Source: CAZFJG01 sp964410915 (GTDB taxonomy: Bacteria; Synergistota; Synergistia; Synergistales; JAFGMB01). Taken from it: a stretch of DNA of 22,005 nucleotides. The stretch lies in contig CAYPIU010000029.1 of assembly GCA_964410915.1 (NCBI GenBank), forward strand, positions 1 to 22,005, read 5' to 3'. This document shows positions 15,345 through 22,005 of this stretch, piece after piece (the stretch's first letter is position 1; every line of letters starts with the position of its first letter). A program made the translations under genes and the position numbers. The notes beneath the pieces were generated by a model. That model did not search any database and was not told the origin of the DNA. It saw only the letters and a list, made by a program, of their open reading frames with translations.

Positions 15345-15384
15345 AAACAGAGAGGGCTGGTAATTTACAGCTCTCTCTGTTTTA
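15345..15384 (+). terminator. Probable intrinsic terminator between hydL and the maturation protease gene
   Basis: AAACAGAGAGGGCT (15345-15358) pairs with AGCTCTCTCTGTTT (15369-15382) as a 14-bp stem with one G-U pair, around a 10-nt loop that can pair further (GTA/TAC). TTTT (15380-15383) closes the 3' side. It lies 24 bp after the hydL stop. The protease gene starts 27 bp further on, so termination is probably partial, setting low protease expression relative to the structural subunits. Confidence 0.75.
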
Positions 15385-15410
15385 AACTATTCAGATCCAG
15401 AGGTGCATAG

Positions 15411-15866
15411 ATGAAAGTTCTGGTAGCAGGTTACGGAAACCCTTTCAGAGAAGATGACAAGGTTGGGCATGTACTGGCTCCCATGGTCGCCGAGTACCTT
15501 GAGAAAAAAGGTGTGGAGGTAGAGCTATGGATAGATCAGCAGCTCTTACCGGAAATAGTTGAAGATATGAGGGACAAAGATCTGGCTATATTCGTCGATT
15601 CTCTCGCAGACGCATCTACGGGAGATTTCCATTTTACCGAAATGGAGCCAGACCCTGATATAGAAGGACTGAATATCCATTCAATGGGCCCATCATGGAT
15701 ACTTCATCTGATGAAATCCCTTGATATAGAATATCCAAAGACATTTTTAATATCTGTTGCGGGGCAATCATTCAACTTCAGTGATGAAATGACAGATACA
15801 TGCACGGAACGTATGGAAAGAAGTTTTGATGCTTTCAGGGAATGGTGGGAAACCCTTAAAGTATAG
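15411..15866 (+). CDS. [NiFe] hydrogenase maturation endopeptidase (HycI/HoxW/HybD family)
   Basis: This 151-residue protease removes the C-terminal extension of the large subunit once nickel is inserted. The N-terminal GYGNPFREDDKVG is the family signature. The likely nickel-sensing residues are an acidic residue in the REDD cluster (14-16), Asp63 (FVDS) and His90 (NIHSMGP), which match the Glu/Asp/His set of E. coli HybD. AGAGGTG lies ahead of the ATG. The gene follows hydL behind a terminator-like hairpin, and its likely substrate is that HydL. It is convergent with pyrD, with 17 bp between the stops. Confidence 0.92.
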   Translation: MKVLVAGYGNPFREDDKVGHVLAPMVAEYLEKKGVEVELWIDQQLLPEIVEDMRDKDLAIFVDSLADASTGDFHFTEMEPDPDIEGLNIHSMGPSWILHLMKSLDIEYPKTFLISVAGQSFNFSDEMTDTCTERMERSFDAFREWWETLKV

Positions 15867-15883
15867 TAATTACTAAAGCTTCT

Positions 15884-16813
15884 TTATGATCTTCTGGCTG
15901 AACCTTTTATCTCTGATATACAGGAAAGCCCGAAATCTGAAAGATACTTTTTGATACCCCTGCACATCATTGCGGGGGTATCAAGATCCACGAACATCGA
16001 AGTTCCTGTCTCTACAGCACTCGCCCCTGCCATTATCATTGCGATACAGTCCCTATGATCTGCTACTCCACCGCATCCTATTACAGGAATGTCAACCACC
16101 GAGCACAGATCCCATACTACTCTCAGGGCAAGAGGAAATACTGAAGGACCGGACAATCCTGCAAAGGTTCTCTCAAAAACCGGCTTCGCATTATTAATAT
16201 CAATATCCATGCCTAACCAGGTATTGCCGGCTACAAGGGCATCAGCTCCGGCTTCCTGGGCAGCCAGCCCGACTGATCCAATATCCGACGCCTGAGGGGT
16301 AAGCTTGACCCACAGAGGCCCTTTCCAGGATCTGCGAGCTATATCAACCACCTCTCTTGTCCCTTCAGGAGACATTCCCCATGCCATACCTCCGCCATCA
16401 ACATTGGGACAGGAAATATTAAGCTCAACACATGGAATAATATCTCTGTAACTATCAAGCTTCCGGAGAGTGGATTCAGTTTCCTGCGGCCTTTCTGCTG
16501 CAACATTAACGACAAAAGGGACATCTGCACCTGAAACGACAGGCAGATAGTCATTGATGAAAGAATCAACACCAGAATTCTGAAGGCCTATGCTGTTAAG
16601 CATCCCGGAAGGGGTCTCCCAGACCCTTATGCCGGAATTGCCCTCTCTTGGCATTAAGGTCACTGCCTTCGTACAGACAGCGCCGGTTCCCACAAGAGCA
16701 GAAGGCTCCCACATCTGACGGTCATATGGCCAGACTCCTGATGATATTATTATGGGAGAACGAAGGTTCATTTCACCGATCTCTGTTTTGAGGGGACCAT
16801 CATGACAGTTCAT
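15884..16813 (-). CDS. pyrD: Dihydroorotate dehydrogenase, class 1B catalytic subunit
   Basis: This FMN enzyme oxidises dihydroorotate to orotate. With PyrK it uses NAD+ as acceptor. Of 309 residues from the chosen start, the class 1 catalytic cysteine is Cys135 in LNISCPNVDG. GNTWLGMDID and IPVIGCGGV belong to the FMN/phosphate-binding barrel end. I chose ATG 16813 because GGAGGT lies 8 nt before it and because it overlaps the pyrK end by only 14 nt. An upstream in-frame start at 16885 would overlap pyrK by 86 nt. It is the last gene of the pyr operon and converges with the protease gene; no terminator is visible between them. Confidence 0.93.
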   Translation of the reverse strand: MNCHDGPLKTEIGEMNLRSPIIISSGVWPYDRQMWEPSALVGTGAVCTKAVTLMPREGNSGIRVWETPSGMLNSIGLQNSGVDSFINDYLPVVSGADVPFVVNVAAERPQETESTLRKLDSYRDIIPCVELNISCPNVDGGGMAWGMSPEGTREVVDIARRSWKGPLWVKLTPQASDIGSVGLAAQEAGADALVAGNTWLGMDIDINNAKPVFERTFAGLSGPSVFPLALRVVWDLCSVVDIPVIGCGGVADHRDCIAMIMAGASAVETGTSMFVDLDTPAMMCRGIKKYLSDFGLSCISEIKGSARRS

Positions 16814-17597
16814 CCCAGCATACCTCCGATCCTCTGAAAACTGGCCCGTCAACGCAGACCCTTCTTTTTCCGAAAGTCGTATCAATAACGCATCCGAGGC
16901 AACCGCCCATACCGCATGCCATACGTTTTTCCAGACTTACAAGTATTCTTTCTGAACTCTCACTGAACCTTTTACAGATCGCAGACATCATTGGAAGAGG
17001 TCCACAAACCCATAACTCTGAGTTATCCGGCAATTCCCGGGGTAAACCGGCAAGAACATTTCCCTTTGAACCTGTAGACCCATCCTCGGAAAAAACATTC
17101 ATATGGGGAACCTTCCCTCGAATCCATTCAACATAGGGGATCCATGTCTTATCCGGTACCCCGAGTATGAACCTGCTGTTCGTAGTTTCTCCAAGAGAAC
17201 TTTGTGCAAAAAGAAGGGGGGCTGCCCCCAGGGTCCCTGCAACAAGGAAAATGGTCTTACATGATGGTTCACCAAAGGAATTACCCACGGGACCTCGTAC
17301 AGATATTTCCTGACCGGACATAACAGATGCGAGTAAACCAGTCATTTTACCCACTACTTTGAAAATAACTGTAAAAATATCACCTGAACATCCGGCGATA
17401 GCAAAAGGTCTTCCCAGCAGAGGATCAGTTCTTCCCGGGAGTCTCAACATAATGAACTGCCCGGGTAATGAATGCCGTGCGATCTGCGGACATATTATAG
17501 AAACCGAGAATATATCATCAGTGATCCTTTTGGAATCAGAAACTATCCCCTTGTGGTCACCTGAAGGCAAATGTGCGGATCCTGAACACAATTTCAA
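16800..17597 (-). CDS. pyrK: Dihydroorotate dehydrogenase electron transfer subunit
   Basis: PyrK carries FAD and a [2Fe-2S] cluster and passes electrons from PyrD to NAD+. The 265-residue protein has the FAD motif RPFAIA (63-68), GTLGAAP (121-127) and CGP (198-200) for the nucleotide domain. The cluster ligands are Cys228, Cys233, Cys236 and Cys248. The start is TTG, overlapping the pyrC stop as TTGA. GGGAGG lies only 4 nt before it, so the third codon, also TTG (10-nt spacing), may be the true start. Its presence makes the adjacent PyrD the NAD-linked 1B type. Confidence 0.92.
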   Translation of the reverse strand: MKLCSGSAHLPSGDHKGIVSDSKRITDDIFSVSIICPQIARHSLPGQFIMLRLPGRTDPLLGRPFAIAGCSGDIFTVIFKVVGKMTGLLASVMSGQEISVRGPVGNSFGEPSCKTIFLVAGTLGAAPLLFAQSSLGETTNSRFILGVPDKTWIPYVEWIRGKVPHMNVFSEDGSTGSKGNVLAGLPRELPDNSELWVCGPLPMMSAICKRFSESSERILVSLEKRMACGMGGCLGCVIDTTFGKRRVCVDGPVFRGSEVCWDELS

Positions 17598-18889
17598 TTT
17601 TCCTCCCTTTTAAAGGGAATGCCATTCAGAAAAGTAGCCACTGGCCAGCCGGAAAGCATCTCACCGTTCCATGGACAGTTAGCAGCTTTGCTCTCCCAAT
17701 TGCCCGTATCAACGATCCTTGATTCGTCAAGATCAAGGATAGTAATATCAGCGATACTGTCTTCCTTTATTCTTCCCAGACCCTGCCATTGTTCAGGAAG
17801 AAGTGAGGCTGGACTTGATGTAAACAGTTTCAGGAGGCTTTCCAGTGATACGGGCCTTCCAAGTTTCAGCCATGTATCCAGAACAACTGCAACCGAACAT
17901 TCAAGAGATGCAATACCAAAAGGAGCCTCCTGGAATGGCACATCCTTTTCATCCAGATGCCATGGGGCATGATCGGTAATGATCGCATCGACAGTACCGT
18001 TTGCGATCGCCTGCCAGAGAGAGCTCACATCACTGCGGCTTCTGAGAGGCGGATTGACCTTGTAGGTGGAATCGAACCTGCTGACAAGAATATGGTTTTC
18101 GTCAAGAGACAGGTGATGTGCGGTAACATCACACGTAACAGGAAGACCTTCAAGCTTTGCCTTCTGGATGGCCTCCATTGCCATTGCAGTACTCACATGG
18201 GTAAAATGTATCGGAGCAGAAGTCTCCCTGCAAAGAGCTATACCCCTTGCAATGTCAATGTATTCACCTGAAGCAGGCATTCCCTTCAATCCGCTTACAG
18301 AGGAAGCAAGGCCTTCATTGACCTGACCACCTTCAGTTAAAGAAGTCTCTTCAGGGTGTTCCATTATCCTTACCCCTGTATCGATGCTGTATAACAAAGC
18401 CGTACGCACAAGGCCTGAAGTTGCTATTGGAGAACCGTCATCAGTAAAGAAAACTGCCCCTGCATCTGCCATCTTCCCGAGTTCAGCCATAAACTTTCCT
18501 GCCCGTCCATGTGTAACACAACCTGCAGGAAGGACTCTTGCAGCACAGGATCTCTGACCTTTCCAGAGGGCAAATTCCACCATTGAAGGATTATCGACAG
18601 GCGGCTCCGTGTTGGGCATTGTTACAACAGTAGAGTAGCCCCCTGCTGCGGCACTTCTGGCACCAGTGGTAATATCCTCCCTCCACTCAAAACCGGGTTC
18701 TCTGAAATGTACATGGATATCTATAAATCCAGGACATGCTATTTTGCCTCTGAGGTCAATAGTTTCAATATCCTCAGTTTCCTGAATTTTTCCGATCTCT
18801 CTTATCCTGCCATCAGAGATCAGAATATCCCGAGGATCATCATGCAGTTTTTCGCCATCAAAAAGTGTTGCTCCTTTTAACAAGATCAA
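17594..18889 (-). CDS. pyrC: Dihydroorotase
   Basis: This zinc amidohydrolase cyclises carbamoyl aspartate to dihydroorotate. The protein has 431 residues from TTG 18889. The metal-site motif is DIHVHFREPG with His59 and His61 and substrate Arg63. Later motifs are FFTDDGSPI, TCDVTAHHLSLDE and IITDHAPW, the last carrying the catalytic Asp. I chose the TTG because GGAGG lies 9 nt ahead and it overlaps the pyrB stop as TTGA, as in the neighbouring junctions. An upstream ATG at 18910 would put the Shine-Dalgarno inside the gene. Length is typical of long bacterial (class I) dihydroorotases. Confidence 0.93.
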   Translation of the reverse strand: MILLKGATLFDGEKLHDDPRDILISDGRIREIGKIQETEDIETIDLRGKIACPGFIDIHVHFREPGFEWREDITTGARSAAAGGYSTVVTMPNTEPPVDNPSMVEFALWKGQRSCAARVLPAGCVTHGRAGKFMAELGKMADAGAVFFTDDGSPIATSGLVRTALLYSIDTGVRIMEHPEETSLTEGGQVNEGLASSVSGLKGMPASGEYIDIARGIALCRETSAPIHFTHVSTAMAMEAIQKAKLEGLPVTCDVTAHHLSLDENHILVSRFDSTYKVNPPLRSRSDVSSLWQAIANGTVDAIITDHAPWHLDEKDVPFQEAPFGIASLECSVAVVLDTWLKLGRPVSLESLLKLFTSSPASLLPEQWQGLGRIKEDSIADITILDLDESRIVDTGNWESKAANCPWNGEMLSGWPVATFLNGIPFKREEN

Positions 18890-19815
18890 CTTCTTACACC
18901 TCCCAGGCATAGATAAAGAAGGGCCATCCTTACCGCAACTCCGCTTCTGACCTGTTTAAGGATAAGACTTTTTTCTCCATCAACAACATCAGAGGCTATC
19001 TCTACTCTCCTGTTTACAGGTCCAGGATGCATTACGACAGATTTCTCACCAGCTTCATTAACCAGCTCCGAGGTCGCACCGTACCTTTTATGATATTCAT
19101 CGAAGGAAGGGATCAACCCCTGATGCTGTCTTTCCTTCTGTATGCGAAGAAGATAAAGTATGTCAGCTGATTTTACTGCTTTATGAGGATCAGGCTCATA
19201 TTCTGCCCCAAGTGACTGAATATCCCTGGGCATCAAAGTGGCCGGCCCTGATACAGTTACCTTTACACCCATCTTTGAAAATGCTTTTATATCTGACCTT
19301 GCTACCCTGCTGTGAAGTATATCTCCTATAATGGACATCCTTCTGCCTTCAAGACCGCCAAGTTTTTTCCATGCTGTATGAATGTCGAGAAGAGCCTGGG
19401 TAGGATGCCTGTGAGTACCATCCCCGGCATTGAAAACGGAAGCCCTTGATAATTTTTTCGAAAGATAGTCAGCGGCACCAACAGCCCCATGCCTTATAAC
19501 TACTGCATCAGCCCCCATAGCTTCGAGAGTCCAGGCAGTATCCTTCATGGTCTCACCCTTACTTACACTTGAACCTGATGCAGACCAGTTGACAACGTCG
19601 GCACTAAGCATTTTTTCAGCAAGTTCAAAGGAAACTTTGGTTCTTGTGGAGGGTTCGTAAAAGAAGTTGACTATCATTTTACCCCTCAAGGCGGGAACTT
19701 TTTTTATCGGACGCCCAAGAAGCTCTTCCATATAATCAGCCTGCTGGAGAAATATCTCCAGTTCCTCACGGGTCCAGTCATCAAGATCTATCAATCCATG
19801 ATGGCGCCATTTCAA
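18886..19815 (-). CDS. pyrB: Aspartate carbamoyltransferase catalytic chain
   Basis: This enzyme condenses carbamoyl phosphate with aspartate, the first committed step of pyrimidine synthesis. The protein has 309 residues, with the carbamoyl phosphate loop FFYEPSTRTK (51-60) and, near the C-terminus, MHPGPVNRRVE for aspartate binding. No pyrI regulatory chain gene is nearby, so control is probably at expression level. The TTG start overlaps the pyrR stop as TTGA, with AAGGAGG 10 nt ahead. The protein ends ...LGGVRS at TGA 18886. Confidence 0.95.
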   Translation of the reverse strand: MKWRHHGLIDLDDWTREELEIFLQQADYMEELLGRPIKKVPALRGKMIVNFFYEPSTRTKVSFELAEKMLSADVVNWSASGSSVSKGETMKDTAWTLEAMGADAVVIRHGAVGAADYLSKKLSRASVFNAGDGTHRHPTQALLDIHTAWKKLGGLEGRRMSIIGDILHSRVARSDIKAFSKMGVKVTVSGPATLMPRDIQSLGAEYEPDPHKAVKSADILYLLRIQKERQHQGLIPSFDEYHKRYGATSELVNEAGEKSVVMHPGPVNRRVEIASDVVDGEKSLILKQVRSGVAVRMALLYLCLGGVRS

Positions 19816-20372
19816 TCCGGATCAACCTCCTTCCCCTCTGTTATCACTACCCTGTCCTCACCATCAAATTCCATTACTCTCACATCTACCATTTCGCTTC
19901 GTGATGTGGGGATCAGTTTACCGACATAATCCGCCTGGATCGGTAATTCACGATGCCCTCTATCTACAAGGATCACCAGTTGAACATTATCGGGTCTCCC
20001 CAGGTCCATCAGAGCATCAAGCGCAGACCTTATGGTCCTTCCTGTATATAGAACATCATCAACCAGGATCAGTTTTTTCCCGGCGATATCGCCCGGGATA
20101 GAAGTACTGTGAACAACCGGCTGTTCAAGAAGCGTCGGAATATCATCCCTGTAGAGCGTAATATCCAGCTCGCCTGTAGGAACTTTAACATTCTCTATTT
20201 CCAGGAAAAGTTTTTTCAGCCTCTCGGCAAGAAAAACACCTCTTCTCTGAATACCCAGAAGCATAATATCTTCCAGCCCTTTGTTACGCTCAATTATTTC
20301 AATTGCGATGCGCCTCAGGATCCTGTGCATATCATCGTCTGTCATAACAACTGCTTTTTCCGTATCGGCCAT
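19812..20372 (-). CDS. pyrR: PyrR, bifunctional pyr regulator / uracil phosphoribosyltransferase
   Basis: PyrR belongs to the type I phosphoribosyltransferase fold. In Bacillus it binds pyr leader RNA in response to UMP/UTP and also makes UMP from uracil. The protein has 186 residues, with the PRPP-binding motif LILVDDVLYTGRT at 101-113 and a VDRGHRELPI block that is characteristic of PyrR. ATG 20372 follows AAAGGTGG by 8 nt; a GTG at 20384 is the alternative. It is first in the pyr operon. I find no clear PyrR-dependent antiterminator/terminator pair in its short leader, so its regulatory mode here is open. Confidence 0.92.
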   Translation of the reverse strand: MADTEKAVVMTDDDMHRILRRIAIEIIERNKGLEDIMLLGIQRRGVFLAERLKKLFLEIENVKVPTGELDITLYRDDIPTLLEQPVVHSTSIPGDIAGKKLILVDDVLYTGRTIRSALDALMDLGRPDNVQLVILVDRGHRELPIQADYVGKLIPTSRSEMVDVRVMEFDGEDRVVITEGKEVDPD

Positions 20373-20428
20373 CCCCAAAACCACCTTTCAAGGTTTAATT
20401 CAAAGACTTTTGCTAATCATATTTTTAA

Positions 20429-20442
20429 TGCAACCGGTTGCA
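20429..20442. promoter_or_regulatory. 14-bp perfect palindrome, possible LacI-family operator
   Basis: TGCAACCGGTTGCA is perfectly symmetric and lies about +10 to +23 relative to the predicted pyr transcription start. The form TGnnACCGGTnnCA resembles LacI/GalR-family operators such as the GntR type. As RNA it could form a 5-bp hairpin, enclosed by a 7-bp stem AAAGACT (20451-20445, - strand) / AGTCTTT (20408-20402). DNA operator and RNA element are both possible. Confidence 0.5.
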
Positions 20443-20457
20443 TCAGTCTTTACGGGA

Positions 20458-20486
20458 ATGATACCAATGGCCTCTGTTCATGTCAA
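20458..20486 (-). promoter_or_regulatory. Strong sigma-70 promoter of the pyr operon
   Basis: On the - strand, TTGACA (20486-20481), a 17-bp spacer and TATCAT (20463-20458) with a TGG extended -10 form a near-consensus promoter. It lies 31 bp after the MATE stop. Transcription would start near 20451-20453, giving a leader of about 80 nt before pyrR. Confidence 0.8.
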
Positions 20487-20517
20487 TGGAATAAGGAGTA
20501 TTGACGCGGCAATTCAC

Positions 20518-21858
20518 TTAGATACGGGACTTAAGGTCCTTTACAGCAGGAAGGAAAAACAGCATGGACACTATTCCTGCCATAAGGTCTGCGAGGGGAA
20601 AAGACAGCCAGACACCTGTAGTCTGGAAATAAATGGGCAGTAAAAGAAGCAGAGGTATCAGGAATATGACCTGACGCGACAGGGTCAGGAACAGAGATAT
20701 CCTGGCCTTGCCAATGGCCTGGAAAAGTATCGAAACGATTATGTGAAATCCCACCAGGAAAAAGGCAGCAGCCACTACCCTTATGGAAAAGACTGTTTCG
20801 GATATCAGCAACGGGTCATTGGTGAATATGCGGGTGATCCATTCCGGAAATAGCAGGAACGCAAGGAAACCCAGAACAGAAAAAAGGGTCGCGGCTCCTA
20901 TTGAAAGGTAGATAACATGCAATGCCCTTTTATACATACCTGCTCCATAATTATAACCAAGGATCGGCTGGAGGCCCTGGGCAAGACCTATCATGGGCAT
21001 CACGGAAAACATGACAGTACGGTTGATTATTCCGTAACTTGCCACTGAAACATCTCCTCCGTATCTGAAAAGAGTGGAATTGATTATTAGAACAACTATG
21101 CTTCCTGTTGCCGGTCTGACAAAACTTGCCGACCCGACTGCAAGGATCCTGGATAGTAGAGCAGGCTGGATCTTTATCCTCAATCCTCTTTTTGCTATGC
21201 TGTGGCCGAAGAGAAAATATCCAAGAAACAGTGCGGCCATTGATAATTCTGCGATGAGTGTTGCCAATGCTGCTCCGCTCATACCCATCCCGAAACGGAA
21301 TATAAGGAGCCAGTCCAGAAAAATGTTTATAAGTGATGACATGATCATGGCGAACATAGTCACGCTTACACGTCCTTCGGCCCTTGCAATATTTTCTGCA
21401 CCCACAGAAAAACAGAGGAAGGGAAAGGAAACAAGAACAATTCTGAAATATTCCCAGGCAAGGGGCACTATGTCAGGGCTTCCGCCAAGTAAACTCAACA
21501 GTTTTTTGCCCCACAAGAACCCGACACATAGAAATATGACCCCCGTGATAACGCATGCAGTCAATACATTGGCGACAGTATCGTCTGCCTTATTAATATC
21601 ACCTGAGCCAAGGCTTCGGGACAGGATGGATGCGCCCCCGGCCCCTGCCATCAGAGAAGTAGCAAAACAGAGAATAATGAATGGTAGAACAATAAATGAA
21701 GCAGCTATTCCGGAAGGGCCTATGCCTCTTCCTATAAAAATTGTATCCACCATATGGTAGAAAGAGTGAACCATCATAGCAGCTACAGCTGGAAGAGAAA
21801 GCCTTAACAACAATTTGTCGGGCCTTTCCTTCCCGAGTTTATCCACTCTTTCGTTCAT
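20518..21858 (-). CDS. MATE-family multidrug/Na+ or H+ antiporter
   Basis: This 446-residue integral membrane protein has about 12 hydrophobic helices in two related halves. Family features near the N-terminus are LSLPAVAAMMVHSFYHMVDTI and FIGRGIGPSGIAA; in the second half, GLAQGLQPILGYNYGAG matches the repeated GxxQGxxPxxGYNxGA motif of MepA/NorM-like proteins. Such transporters export cationic drugs or metabolites with Na+ or H+; the substrate here cannot be told. GGAG lies 7 nt before the ATG. It lies upstream of pyrR in the same direction, but the pyr promoter between them suggests separate transcription units. Confidence 0.92.
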   Translation of the reverse strand: MNERVDKLGKERPDKLLLRLSLPAVAAMMVHSFYHMVDTIFIGRGIGPSGIAASFIVLPFIILCFATSLMAGAGGASILSRSLGSGDINKADDTVANVLTACVITGVIFLCVGFLWGKKLLSLLGGSPDIVPLAWEYFRIVLVSFPFLCFSVGAENIARAEGRVSVTMFAMIMSSLINIFLDWLLIFRFGMGMSGAALATLIAELSMAALFLGYFLFGHSIAKRGLRIKIQPALLSRILAVGSASFVRPATGSIVVLIINSTLFRYGGDVSVASYGIINRTVMFSVMPMIGLAQGLQPILGYNYGAGMYKRALHVIYLSIGAATLFSVLGFLAFLLFPEWITRIFTNDPLLISETVFSIRVVAAAFFLVGFHIIVSILFQAIGKARISLFLTLSRQVIFLIPLLLLLPIYFQTTGVWLSFPLADLMAGIVSMLFFLPAVKDLKSRI

Positions 21859-21899
21859 AGGTCGACTCCGATCTTTAAATTTTTATCCAAATGGAGACG

Positions 21900-21908
21900 A
21901 TTCTACCA
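21900..21908 (-). promoter_or_regulatory. Candidate extended -10 promoter for the MATE gene
   Basis: On the - strand TGGTAGAAT (21908-21900) is an extended -10 element, 42 bp before the start codon. No good -35 lies at 17-bp spacing; a TTGCCA is 21 bp away, which is too far. Plausible but weak. Confidence 0.35.
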
Positions 21909-22005
21909 TAAAACGATCATAAAAGTTGGCAATAGATAAAACTTATATTTAAGGAAAGCAGGGTAATGACATTAATATAAATGATCTTTCGGGAATATTA
22001 TAATT

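Overview
The window comes from an anaerobic, hydrogen- and formate-metabolising bacterium. It holds two redox operons on the + strand (about 393-7472 and 8647-15866), a single formate dehydrogenase maturation gene between them on the - strand, and a - strand pyrimidine biosynthesis operon (20372-15884) with a MATE transporter gene upstream. Gene order, soluble multi-subunit redox enzymes, a selenocysteine formate dehydrogenase, a pyr cluster with pyrK, and frequent TTG starts fit an anaerobic amino-acid fermenter. Synergistota is my best guess, because the [NiFe] operon matches in composition the electron-bifurcating HydABCSL hydrogenase characterised in Acetomicrobium mobile. That assignment is inference; there is no rRNA or other marker here.

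Region 1 (1-7472): after an AT-rich leader come hndA, hndB and hndC, which form an NAD(P)H/FMN/Fe-S diaphorase module, then fdhA. fdhA is a 922-residue formate dehydrogenase whose N-terminus is a NuoG-like Fe-S domain. It contains one in-frame TGA (4167-4169), read as selenocysteine-360, with a SECIS-like hairpin directly after it. A formate/nitrite-family channel gene and mobA (molybdenum cofactor nucleotide attachment) follow. fdhD (FDH sulfurtransferase/chaperone) converges on mobA.

Region 2 (8647-15866): a second hndA-hndB-hndC set, base-for-base identical to the first over about 2.2 kb, is followed by a NuoG-like Fe-S subunit without a metal-binding active site, the small and large subunits of a cytosolic group 3 [NiFe] hydrogenase, and its C-terminal maturation protease. 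So one identical electron-entry module is wired to two catalytic modules: formate/CO2 and H2/H+. Both enzymes probably couple NAD(P)H, ferredoxin and their substrate by FMN-based electron bifurcation or confurcation. Together they would let the cell dispose of electrons as either H2 or formate and interconvert the two. The paralogues differ only in the C-terminal Fe-S part of HndC and in the subunits beyond it.

Region 3 (15884-20486, - strand): pyrR-pyrB-pyrC-pyrK-pyrD, with three successive TTGA stop/start overlaps and a strong promoter ahead of pyrR that carries a 14-bp palindrome just after the predicted transcription start. Region 4 (20518-21858, - strand): a MATE-family efflux protein.

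The most notable features are the sharply bounded exact duplication, the shared-module arrangement of two putative bifurcating enzymes, the selenocysteine codon with its hairpin, an FdhD without the usual CxxC motif, and a set of long hairpins with about 10-nt loops at gene junctions.
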